Source of the DNA: JBAZCI01 sp041671025
GTDB lineage: Bacteria; Patescibacteriota; Patescibacteriia; UBA10025
DNA: 13,696 bases
Reading direction: 5' to 3'
Assembly: GCA_041671025.1 (NCBI GenBank)
Contig: JBAZCI010000033.1
Location: 1-13,696, forward strand
The notes under the pieces were generated by a model. The model was not told the DNA's origin. It made no database searches and saw only the letters and a list, made by a program, of their open reading frames with translations. The translations under genes were made by a program, and so were the position numbers. Positions 1 to 5,926 of this stretch are shown here, one piece after another; within the stretch, counting starts at the first letter, position 1, and the number at the start of each line of letters is the position of its first letter.

Positions 1-251
1 TCACTCTGTATCTTATTTTCGGTGCGCTGATTTTCGGAAGTGTTGTTCTGTATTTTGCTCTGTTCGGTTCTCGACAACGTGCAGTCATTCGGATATGCCA
101 GTCATTCGCGTCGTATGTGTTTGGCGTATATGTTGTCGGGGGATGGAATGCCTCTGATACCCTGACCGACGATGGAGTCATCCTGTTGGTCTATCTAGTC
201 GTTTTATTGGGATTAGAATTCACGTCGAAAAGATTTTTACAAAAAACGTAG
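1..251 (+). CDS. C-terminal fragment of an integral membrane protein
   Basis: An open frame runs from base 3 without a start and stops at TAG 249-251, so only the last 82 residues of a longer gene are present. The fragment opens with a hydrophobic helix (LIFGALIFGSVVLYFALF), continues through a basic stretch (GSRQRAVIRICQ), a second apolar stretch (SYVFGVYVVGGW), a short acidic loop and a last helix (VILLVYLVVLLGL), and ends in a basic tail (SKRFLQKT). This pattern fits the end of a polytopic inner-membrane protein with its C terminus in the cytoplasm. No family-specific motif is visible and no function can be assigned. No T-rich terminator follows on this strand; the hairpin just downstream has its T-run on the minus strand. 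Confidence 0.7.
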   Translation, partial: TLYLIFGALIFGSVVLYFALFGSRQRAVIRICQSFASYVFGVYVVGGWNASDTLTDDGVILLVYLVVLLGLEFTSKRFLQKT

Positions 252-252
252 T

Positions 253-397
253 ATCCAAAAAGACGACCTTAGCTTTACTGGGCCGGTCGTCTCTCTGGAG
301 GTTGTAATTTGGATAACTGCAGTGTGCACTTCTGCAATTGTTAAAACCATGAGGACTGTCTTTTTCAGACAGGACATCAGGGCTCCCATATACCTGT
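253..397 (-). ncRNA. candidate structured small RNA divergent from ssb
   Basis: No convincing protein is encoded here, but the minus strand has the full anatomy of a small RNA gene. A promoter lies at 402-431. Downstream come an extended imperfect stem-loop (347-382; perfect core arms 356-361 and 367-372, loop 362-366), a second hairpin (arms 315-322 and 332-339, eight pairs with one G-U), and a terminator hairpin (arms 261-268 and 285-292, eight perfect pairs) followed by a short T-run. The predicted transcript is about 145 nt. Between hairpin 2 and the terminator it carries CCTCC, complementary to Shine-Dalgarno sequences. It does not look like tmRNA, RNase P RNA or SRP RNA, and a 6S RNA could not be recognised. 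Seen: promoter, hairpins, terminator. Inferred: that it is a functional RNA. Confidence 0.5.
261..292 (-). terminator. intrinsic terminator of the candidate small RNA
   Basis: Perfect eight-base inverted repeat (AGACGACC at 261-268, GGTCGTCT at 285-292) with a 16-nt loop. On the minus strand the stem runs into about five T residues (261 down to 257). There is no T-run on the plus-strand side, so it terminates minus-strand transcription. Confidence 0.6.
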
Positions 398-401
398 ATG
401 T

Positions 402-431
402 ATTTTGCGCACAATTCCCCATTTTTGTCAA
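402..431 (-). promoter_or_regulatory. minus-strand sigma70-like promoter of the candidate small RNA
   Basis: On the minus strand a perfect -35 box TTGACA (431 to 426) is followed after 18 nt by CAAAAT (407 to 402), a four-of-six match to TATAAT. Transcription would start near 395-397. The -35 box is the reverse complement of the -35 box used by ssb. Confidence 0.5.
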
Positions 432-453
432 TACAAGGTCGAATAGGTATTAA
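425..453 (+). promoter_or_regulatory. ssb promoter, -35 box shared with the divergent promoter
   Basis: TTGTCA at 425-430, a 17-nt spacer and TATTAA at 448-453. The predicted start of transcription is near 460, leaving a leader of only about 16 nt before the ssb ATG. The seven bases TTGTCAA (425-431) read as a -35 box on both strands. Confidence 0.55.
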
Positions 454-475
454 CCATTAATTTGTGTACAACACT

Positions 476-898
476 ATGAATTTGAATAAAGTGTCGCTCA
501 TCGGGAATCTCACACGGGATCCTGCGGTGCGTGCTTTGCCAAACGGTGCTTCGCTGACCACGTTCACGCTGGCTACCAGCTACACGTGGCGCGATGCGGA
601 CTCCAAGGAGCGGCAAGAGGCAACCGAATTTCATCCGGTCGTCGCATGGGGGCGTCTCGGCGTTATCGTCGGGAAGTACCTCAAGAAGGGCGACAAGGTG
701 TATATCGAAGGTCGTCTCAACACGCGGGCCTGGGAGGACAAATCAGGAAGCAAGCACTACCGTACCGAAGTTGTCGCCAGCCAGCTCATCATGCTGGGCG
801 GCAAGAGCGGTAAGGCGGACAAGAGTGAAAAAGTGAATGCGGAAGCGGCACCCGAAGAAGTGACGGTCACCAAGGTTCCTGCGGAAGCGGAACGGTAA
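476..898 (+). CDS. ssb: single-stranded DNA-binding protein
   Basis: SSB coats single-stranded DNA in replication, recombination and repair. The 140-residue product begins with the family signature MNLNKVSLIGNLTRDP and continues through the OB-fold core: strands with TFTLATSYTW, the HPVVAWGRLGVIVGKYLKKGDKVYIEGRL segment that is the most conserved part of SSB, then the RTEVVASQLIML strand. The ATG at 476 is chosen because it gives this standard N terminus; an in-frame GTG at 464 would add four residues. No Shine-Dalgarno sequence precedes either start. After residue 110 the tail is charged and low in complexity (KADKSEKVNAEAA). It ends PAEAER, without the acidic DDxxPF-like tip that in well-studied SSBs binds partner proteins. 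It is a single-gene unit facing the candidate small RNA. Confidence 0.95.
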   Translation: MNLNKVSLIGNLTRDPAVRALPNGASLTTFTLATSYTWRDADSKERQEATEFHPVVAWGRLGVIVGKYLKKGDKVYIEGRLNTRAWEDKSGSKHYRTEVVASQLIMLGGKSGKADKSEKVNAEAAPEEVTVTKVPAEAER

Positions 899-913
899 TC
901 GTTTTTTTCCGGT

Positions 914-977
914 CATGCCCTTGGCCTATACGGTCGCGGATTCCCTCTGTATCTGTTGATTGATAGGCCAAGCCATG
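914..977. repeat. large inverted repeat between ssb and the lamin-tail gene
   Basis: CTTGGCCTAT (920-929) is matched by ATAGGCCAAG (963-972): ten perfect pairs around a 33-nt loop. CATG at 914-917 and 974-977 extends the stem after a small bulge. No T-run follows on either strand, so it is not an obvious terminator. It could be an mRNA leader structure, a protein-binding palindrome or a mobile-element remnant. A possible -10 box, TATAGT, lies just downstream at 988-993 without a good -35 box. Apart from these, 899-1114 shows only a T-run (902-908) after ssb. Confidence 0.6.
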
Positions 978-1114
978 ACAGGAGAAGTATAGTTGTGAAA
1001 GAAGGAAAAAGATGAGGAAGAGATTGACGTTGTGTGATCAGAGATTCTCGATCTCACCAGCTTCTGCCTCTCTCCACTCTTTCTCCTTCCTTCATTTTTA
1101 TCTTTCTCTTGCTT

Positions 1115-3115
1115 ATGCATAAGAACATTTTTTTTGTCAGTCTCATCGTCATCACAGTGCTTATGAGTCAACCGATCAGTGTTCAGGCTACTCCGGCATC
1201 TCATCTGGTGATTAGCGAAATAAAGATTAGCGGGGAAACCGGTTACTCAACTGATGAGTTTATTGAACTGTATAATCCAACCTCAGAAACGGTGTCATTA
1301 GATGGGTATAGCCTTAAGAAAAAGACTGCGACAGGAAGCGAATATGACCTCGTTGTAAGTTTCGGAGAACGCTCAATGCTTGCCGGGGGGTATGTACTTA
1401 TTGCGCATCCAACCGGATATCGGGGAACGGTGACGCCGGACATATTGTATACGACGGAAAATTCAATCGCGACGAATAACGCGGTGATTCTGTATGATGG
1501 GACCGGTGTGGTAGTGGATACCGTCGGATTTGGAACGGCAACAGTATATGAGGGCGCGCCGGCCTCAAATCCTGCTTCGACAAAAAGTATTGAACGCAAG
1601 GCGCTTGAAAGTTCTGCGGCTGACACGCTCATTGAAGGAGGAGTCGATTATTTCAAAGGCAACGGAAATGATACGGACAGTAATGGTAATGACTTTGTTG
1701 TTCGCGTCATACCTGAACCGCAGAATAGTACAAACGATCCCGAATTTGAAACCAACGTCCCGTCAGTCTCTACGACGCCTTCTACGACGAATTCAGTAAC
1801 CGCGCCAGTTTCAACGCCCGACTCTACTTCGTCGCAAACGCTCCCCCTGCCTGTTTCTCCATCTCCAGCCCCTTCGTCAGCACTGACGCCTACCACTCTT
1901 CATGAAATAGATTTAAGTAACGACATCCGGTTGTCTGAAGTATATCCAGCTCCCCGTGAATCAGCATTAAAGGAAGAATACATCGAAATAACCAATACTG
2001 ATCAACGAACGGTTTTTCTTGATGGCTGGCGGCTCACCGACGGCAAAAAGAAATTTGTTATCCCGGCCAATACATCCATAGCCCCCGGCGACTTTCTGAC
2101 ATTTTTGTTTTCACAAACTAAGATCACATTAAATAACGGGGGCGATACGGTATTCCTCCAAGATCCCACAGGGAAGGTTATGCAGGGCGTAGAGTATGGA
2201 CAAGCTCGGTATGACAACGCTTTTTCATATTTCACAGACCAAGGCTGGGAGTGGGCGAATCCCACGCCCGGTCAGGAAAATGTTCCGCATGAAGAGAATA
2301 TTGTTTTAACCGAAGCTGCCGCGCCTGCGTCATCCGAAAAATTGCAACGCGCAGAAGCATCATCAGAAATTCAGCTGATTCCTATATCTGATGCACGGAA
2401 ACTTGCCTCGGGAGATGTCGCGTATATTGAAGGAATTGTCACCGTGGAGCCGAACCTCCTGGGAAGTAAAACGTTTTATATGCAGGATAATTCTGCGGGA
2501 ATAAAAGTTGTAGCCTCATTCTCGATTGAGGACATACATGAAGGGGATGATGTAAAGGTTAAAGGTAAAATTTCCCTTGCTGAAGGCGGGATCAAGGTAT
2601 CTGTTGCTGATATGAACAGCATTGAAGTGATTGATGCACGGGAAGCCTCCGTGTCTGACATTGCGGTTTCAGATGTGGAGGCATATCCGGGACAGCTCGT
2701 CCGGGTTTCAGGAAAAGTAGAGTCTATCGACGGTTCGACGATTATAATTGCTGACGGCGCGGGTCATACGGCATCGGTGTATATGAAGCGAACGGCAAAA
2801 ATTTCCAAACCGTCCTGGGACGTAGGAGACGATGTCGTGATTACGGGTATTGTTGAAAAGAGCAACGAAGGATTGAGGATCCTCCCGCGCAAGGATGATG
2901 ATTTCATCAAGCCGGAAGTACAGGGGGTGTCGACAGAAAATATACAGTCAGCGGATGATCGTATAGCGCAGAACACGATTGAAATCGGGGAAGAACAGTC
3001 GAAAAAAAGCTCGCGCGTGTGGTACGTGCTGGGCGGCGCGACTGTTTTGTGCGGAGCGGCTATCTGGGCATGGTATGTACAGGTGTACACAAAGACGAGA
3101 CGGACGAATGTCTAA
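1115..3115 (+). CDS. secreted, C-terminally anchored protein with two lamin-tail domains and an OB-fold-like region
   Basis: Product of 666 residues. Residues 1-25 form a signal peptide (basic MHKN, hydrophobic core, ISVQA cleavage site). Residues about 29-200 form a lamin-tail immunoglobulin-like domain (LVISEIKISG, DEFIELYNP, LDGYSL, GGYVLIAHP, IERK, and DTDSNGNDFVV near the end). A Ser/Thr/Pro-rich linker spans 210-262. A second lamin-tail domain covers 270-390 (IRLSEVYPAP, EEYIEITN, LDGWRLTDG, PTPGQENV). Residues about 420-600 are beta-rich with two similar units (GDVAYIEGIVTVEP…GDDVKVKGKI and GQLVRVSGKVESI…GDDVVITGIV) that look like tandem OB folds. Residues 636-655 form a transmembrane helix followed by a basic tail (KTRRTNV), an anchor that leaves the bulk outside. 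Bacterial lamin-tail domains often accompany extracellular nucleases and ComEC-like proteins; no catalytic domain is seen, so a role in surface DNA or polymer binding is only a guess. The ATG at 1115 is preferred over an in-frame GTG at 1034 because it starts a canonical signal peptide, though neither has an SD. Confidence 0.85.
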   Translation: MHKNIFFVSLIVITVLMSQPISVQATPASHLVISEIKISGETGYSTDEFIELYNPTSETVSLDGYSLKKKTATGSEYDLVVSFGERSMLAGGYVLIAHPTGYRGTVTPDILYTTENSIATNNAVILYDGTGVVVDTVGFGTATVYEGAPASNPASTKSIERKALESSAADTLIEGGVDYFKGNGNDTDSNGNDFVVRVIPEPQNSTNDPEFETNVPSVSTTPSTTNSVTAPVSTPDSTSSQTLPLPVSPSPAPSSALTPTTLHEIDLSNDIRLSEVYPAPRESALKEEYIEITNTDQRTVFLDGWRLTDGKKKFVIPANTSIAPGDFLTFLFSQTKITLNNGGDTVFLQDPTGKVMQGVEYGQARYDNAFSYFTDQGWEWANPTPGQENVPHEENIVLTEAAAPASSEKLQRAEASSEIQLIPISDARKLASGDVAYIEGIVTVEPNLLGSKTFYMQDNSAGIKVVASFSIEDIHEGDDVKVKGKISLAEGGIKVSVADMNSIEVIDAREASVSDIAVSDVEAYPGQLVRVSGKVESIDGSTIIIADGAGHTASVYMKRTAKISKPSWDVGDDVVITGIVEKSNEGLRILPRKDDDFIKPEVQGVSTENIQSADDRIAQNTIEIGEEQSKKSSRVWYVLGGATVLCGAAIWAWYVQVYTKTRRTNV

Positions 3116-3704
3116 ATTGCGGACGATCAATATTCCCGGGCATGCGTATTTTGTCACGACGAAGGTGAAGAATGGCACGGATGTATTTGTTGATCATTTG
3201 TATTGCAATATAATTATTAATAATTTGAAATATTATCTTAAAACTAGATATTTTGATCTGGGTGGTTTTGTTGTTATGCCAAATCATGTGCATTTCATGA
3301 TTCGACCATACGGTGAATATTCTATCTCGGAAATATTAAGGGATTTTAAAAAACATACATCAAAGCAAATTATTCAACGTCTTAAGCAGGATAAAAAAAT
3401 AAATCGTAGTTTATTTTATTCAAGCCGCGGAGGCCGGATTCAGAATCCGGCACAGGGGAGTTATTGCGGGATTCGGAATCCCGCCTCCGCCTTGTGGGCA
3501 CAGACCCTGTTGGATCAATTTTATGTCAATACACGAAAACAGGAATTTCAGGTTTGGCAAGCAAATAATTGGATAAAAAATATCTATTCACAAGAATTTT
3601 TTAATCAGAAAGTTCAGTATATCCACCGCAACCCTGTCCGTGCGGGGTATGTCAAAACACCCGAAGAATTTCCGTATTCATCGGCGTGCTACGATATTTC
3701 TTGA
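3108..3704 (+). CDS. HUH/Y1 transposase of the REP-associated (RAYT-like) type
   Basis: Single-strand-DNA transposase of the IS200-related Y1 superfamily, 198 residues. The N-terminal block (LRTINIPGHAYFVTTKV) and the HUH motif in VVMPNHVHFMIRP (His60, His62) supply the metal site. The C-terminal block KVQYIHRNPVRAGYV contains Tyr171, which aligns with the catalytic tyrosine before NPVKHG in the E. coli REP-associated transposase. The final FPYSSA motif is also typical. All expected catalytic residues are present. Residues about 105-131 are an in-frame insertion encoded by a REP-like palindrome between the HUH half and the tyrosine half, and the E. coli protein has nothing comparable there. 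The ATG overlaps the last eight bases of the lamin-tail gene (ATGTCTAA), which suggests translational coupling or insertion at that gene's end. No flanking IS ends or partner tnpB are seen. Confidence 0.9.
   Translation: MSKLRTINIPGHAYFVTTKVKNGTDVFVDHLYCNIIINNLKYYLKTRYFDLGGFVVMPNHVHFMIRPYGEYSISEILRDFKKHTSKQIIQRLKQDKKINRSLFYSSRGGRIQNPAQGSYCGIRNPASALWAQTLLDQFYVNTRKQEFQVWQANNWIKNIYSQEFFNQKVQYIHRNPVRAGYVKTPEEFPYSSACYDIS
3421..3494. repeat. REP-like three-way palindrome inside the transposase gene
   Basis: Two strong hairpins stand side by side: GCCGGATT/AATCCGGC (3433-3440 and 3444-3451, loop CAG) and GCGGGATT/AATCCCGC (3466-3473 and 3477-3484, loop CGG). They are enclosed by an outer stem, GCGGAG (3427-3432) with CTCCGC (3485-3490), extended by CAAG (3421-3424) with CTTG (3491-3494). 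The fold is a cruciform or three-way junction. The two hairpins share the GGATTC-GAATCC core, so the unit is repeated internally. It is clearly richer in G+C than the AT-rich coding sequence around it. It stays in frame with the transposase. Confidence 0.75.
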
Positions 3705-3729
3705 CAGATCGCATTGGGAGCGATATCGT
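3701..3729 (+). promoter_or_regulatory. promoter of the 3774-4421 membrane-protein gene
   Basis: Perfect -35 box TTGACA at 3701-3706, 17-nt spacer, TATCGT at 3724-3729 (four of six). The -35 box overlaps the transposase stop codon (TGA 3702-3704). A weak inverted repeat, ATCGC/GCGAT, lies within the spacer. Confidence 0.5.
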
Positions 3730-3773
3730 TTTGTAATACCCAAAACAAACCTTAACACACCACGGAGGGTGGT

Positions 3774-4421
3774 ATGTACATTGACATGAGTCGTCATGGT
3801 AATTTCCTCATTCATCACGCATTGAGGAAGTCCCTGTTAGGGACACTCTTTTTCATTTCAGCACTTTTTTGGAGCGCTCGACACGTTGCTGTTCTCCATC
3901 AATGGCTTGAGCGTACAATCCTGGAGTATCCGTCATTTGTGTATGCAGGCTGTGTCGCAAGTGTTATCCTGATTGGCAGATTCTTCTGGTTGGCATGGGA
4001 TGATCCACCGGATAATAATCCCAAGATATTCTGGTATTGTAATGGAGCATTACTGATGCCGCCGGTAACAATCGTATTTTTCTTTCATGAAAGTCCTTTT
4101 AGCACAATTTTCACGGTGATCAGTCTCGCTCTGTCATTGTTCTCTTGGGTGTGTCTTTTGCTCGCACACTTTAAAGTGGAGGAAAAAAAGGCGACCTATG
4201 AGCAAGACCCGCAAATGCTGTTGATGATCATCGGCATCGTGATGAGCACCATACTCCAATATGGTATTTTCTCTCTACTGCCGAGTTTGATATTGTGGTC
4301 CTCAGGCAGCTATCTGATCATTTGTGCGTTGATAATTGTCCTGTACCTACTCCTCAGTCGTCTTATCTATCGTGTCCCTACGAGTCGCTACGATCGCATT
4401 TCGACACATAACTACACTTAA
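3774..4421 (+). CDS. polytopic membrane protein of unknown function
   Basis: Product of 215 residues, family not recognised. It has a basic N terminus (SRHGNFLIHHALRKS) and about six hydrophobic segments: roughly 19-36, 54-74, 90-104, 110-132, 148-176 and 178-198. The loop DDPPDNNPKIFW lies between the second and third, and the acidic/basic loop FKVEEKKATYEQDP lies before the fifth. It ends in a basic tail (SRYDRISTHNYT). The start at 3774 is supported by a strong Shine-Dalgarno sequence, GGAGG at 3764-3768, five bases upstream; the later ATG at 3786 is a poorer choice. It has its own promoter and a strong terminator right after the stop, so it is a monocistronic unit. Nothing in the sequence points to a transported substrate or an enzymatic role. 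Confidence 0.85.
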   Translation: MYIDMSRHGNFLIHHALRKSLLGTLFFISALFWSARHVAVLHQWLERTILEYPSFVYAGCVASVILIGRFFWLAWDDPPDNNPKIFWYCNGALLMPPVTIVFFFHESPFSTIFTVISLALSLFSWVCLLLAHFKVEEKKATYEQDPQMLLMIIGIVMSTILQYGIFSLLPSLILWSSGSYLIICALIIVLYLLLSRLIYRVPTSRYDRISTHNYT

Positions 4422-4426
4422 AGTAT

Positions 4427-4456
4427 CGGGTATCCAGTCGGATCCCCGTTTTTTTT
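4427..4456 (+). terminator. intrinsic terminator after the membrane-protein gene
   Basis: Stem CGGGTATCC (4427-4435) with GGATCCCCG (4440-4448), nine positions with one mismatch, loop AGTC, then eight T residues (4449-4456). It lies between convergent genes; the minus-strand side has no T-run. Confidence 0.9.
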
Positions 4457-4473
4457 ATTTAGTATTGAAATAC

Positions 4474-5655
4474 CTATTCAGTTGATCGCGCGATTTTGGC
4501 GAAATCGATCCCGTTAATTTTACCGTGCTCCTGATAATCGCGGAGAACGCCTTTTTTTGCACGCTCAAAATGGGGATTGTTAATGCCGTTTTTGAGGGCA
4601 AGGTCGGCTTCAATAAATGCGGCAAGTCGGTCGGCTCCTTTGAGGAGTTTGCCGTCCCGGGCGCTGAACTCATCTTTGTTATATTCAAGCGGGATATCGG
4701 TGTCGAATGTCTCTATCTTCCCGTTTTTAATGATACGGTTGCTGAACTCATTTCGTGTGAACATTTCTATGTCCTTGCGCCATGCATGGGGAATGAGTGC
4801 GTATACTTTTTCCATTTCTTCATGTTCGTATGAATGGACGATTTCAAGAATATGCCTTTTGACCGGATTAATGATATCCCGTGTCAGTGCTTCGGGGAGA
4901 TCGTGAAAGAGACCGGTATAAAAATTATTCACTTTTCGTTTTCTGCACATGCCTGTTTCTTCCGACAGCATATAGCCTATCATAGCGACAATAAGCATAT
5001 GGCCAAGAACGCTTGTGCGAGGGACGCGGTGCGTCTGGCTCCATCGGATTTGGAAGCGCATTTGACCGATCAGCTTGATGAAGTCCTGCAGTTTTTTGTC
5101 CAGAACAATCTGAGCGAGACCCGTTAAATTTCCGTATTTTTTGATCTGCTCGTCAATTTCATTCTTGATGTTTTCAATATTATATCCGTACGGATATGCC
5201 CGGTAGATAATGTCGAATTCCTCGCGGGTCGTGTAGTAATGAGCGGCATTGAGTATCTGGCGGTTGATTGACGCCGGTTTTTCAAAATCAAGCAGGTAGT
5301 TTCGAAATTTTTCCACCCATGTCGGACTGAAAATCTCCTGCGCTCCTTCAACCGAAAGGTCGATGAGACTGCGGTAGGCTTCAGGATTGCTGCGGATTTT
5401 GTGGAACAGCGGGGGTTTCAGGTCGGTGACAAATAGTCGCTCAAGAAATTCAAAAATTCCACCCTCGATGATCTGAATCCAATCGAATTCGGGGTCGTTT
5501 TCATGAAATTTACCGATCGCCCAGGCGACAACCATTTTGTGCGCCTGTTTGTCCAGCTCACGCAAATCAACGGGTCGAACCTGGTCGTTCCACCGCTGGA
5601 GGTTTGCGGCGTCGAATATGCGGGTAAAGAATGCTGGCTTGATGATGTTATTCAT
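4474..5655 (-). CDS. HD-domain metal-dependent phosphohydrolase
   Basis: Product of 393 residues. The HD signature is visible: His219 in VLGHMLIVAMIG, His251-Asp252 in YTGLFHDLPEALTRDIINPVK, and a later Asp342 in LKGADRLAAFIEA. HDLPEALTxD with a following NPVK is the pattern of the YfbR-like 5'-deoxynucleotidase branch of HD enzymes, which bind a divalent metal and cleave phosphate from nucleotides. A nucleotide-phosphohydrolase role is therefore likely, but the substrate is not readable. The N-terminal 200 residues (for example LRELDKQAHKMVVAWAIGKF) are helical and lack a second complete HD motif. The ATG overlaps the stop of the small membrane-protein gene upstream by eight bases, so it is translated with it. 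It is the last gene of the minus-strand cluster, and no clear intrinsic terminator is seen after it. Confidence 0.85.
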   Translation of the reverse strand: MNNIIKPAFFTRIFDAANLQRWNDQVRPVDLRELDKQAHKMVVAWAIGKFHENDPEFDWIQIIEGGIFEFLERLFVTDLKPPLFHKIRSNPEAYRSLIDLSVEGAQEIFSPTWVEKFRNYLLDFEKPASINRQILNAAHYYTTREEFDIIYRAYPYGYNIENIKNEIDEQIKKYGNLTGLAQIVLDKKLQDFIKLIGQMRFQIRWSQTHRVPRTSVLGHMLIVAMIGYMLSEETGMCRKRKVNNFYTGLFHDLPEALTRDIINPVKRHILEIVHSYEHEEMEKVYALIPHAWRKDIEMFTRNEFSNRIIKNGKIETFDTDIPLEYNKDEFSARDGKLLKGADRLAAFIEADLALKNGINNPHFERAKKGVLRDYQEHGKINGIDFAKIARSTE

Positions 5656-5917
5656 GATTCTGTTTATTTATCCACTGCTGCTTGAAGTACGAAAGGCTCA
5701 ATGTTGAGATAACAAAAGCTATGGCCGGGATAAGCGCATTCAAAAACGGTTTCTCAAGTTTCGCAAAAGCAAACACGATGACGACAACGGCATACGTCAG
5801 AACAAAGAGAACAATGCGTCGTGTCCAGCTGGTTTCCCATGCTTTGTCGCGTTCAACACGGCGGTTGCGCTCTTTGATCTCGTTTATTTCAGATTGGAGG
5901 GAGTCGAGTGTGGGCAT
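5648..5917 (-). CDS. small two-helix membrane protein with N-terminal coiled coil
   Basis: Product of 89 residues. Residues 5-30 are strongly charged and heptad-like (LQSEINEIKERNRRVERDKAWE), consistent with a short cytoplasmic coiled coil. Two transmembrane helices follow, about 34-52 (RIVLFVLTYAVVVIVFAFA) and 58-77 (FLNALIPAIAFVISTLSLSY), then a short polar tail. The family is not assigned. The gene starts nine bases after the HAD gene stops and overlaps the HD-phosphohydrolase start by eight bases (ATGAATAA). It may form a membrane anchor or partner for that enzyme, but this is inferred from coupling only. No Shine-Dalgarno sequence precedes its ATG. Confidence 0.85.
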   Translation of the reverse strand: MPTLDSLQSEINEIKERNRRVERDKAWETSWTRRIVLFVLTYAVVVIVFAFAKLEKPFLNALIPAIAFVISTLSLSYFKQQWINKQNHE

Positions 5918-5926
5918 GAGAATACG

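Noticed and set aside
220..431. Two overlapping minus-strand reading frames of 64 codons opposite the ssb upstream region
   Set aside because: No Shine-Dalgarno sequence, no protein-like composition, and they run through the terminator hairpin; the hairpins and promoter fit an RNA gene better.
874..908. Intrinsic terminator of ssb
   Set aside because: Only a five-pair stem inside the coding end lies before the T-run at 902-908, with several bases between; not convincing.
1024..1052. Sigma70 promoter with TTGACG at 1024-1029 for the lamin-tail gene
   Set aside because: At 17-nt spacing the -10 position reads CTCGAT, too poor to call.
1034..1114. N-terminal extension of the lamin-tail protein from GTG 1034
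   Set aside because: The extension precedes a complete signal peptide beginning at ATG 1115 and has no well-placed SD.
1243..1632. 129-codon minus-strand frame inside the lamin-tail gene
   Set aside because: It is antisense to a well-supported coding region, has no domain features, and has no start or promoter signals.
3774..4421. Possible toxin-immunity or transport role for the orphan membrane protein
   Set aside because: No motif, partner gene or context supports any specific function.
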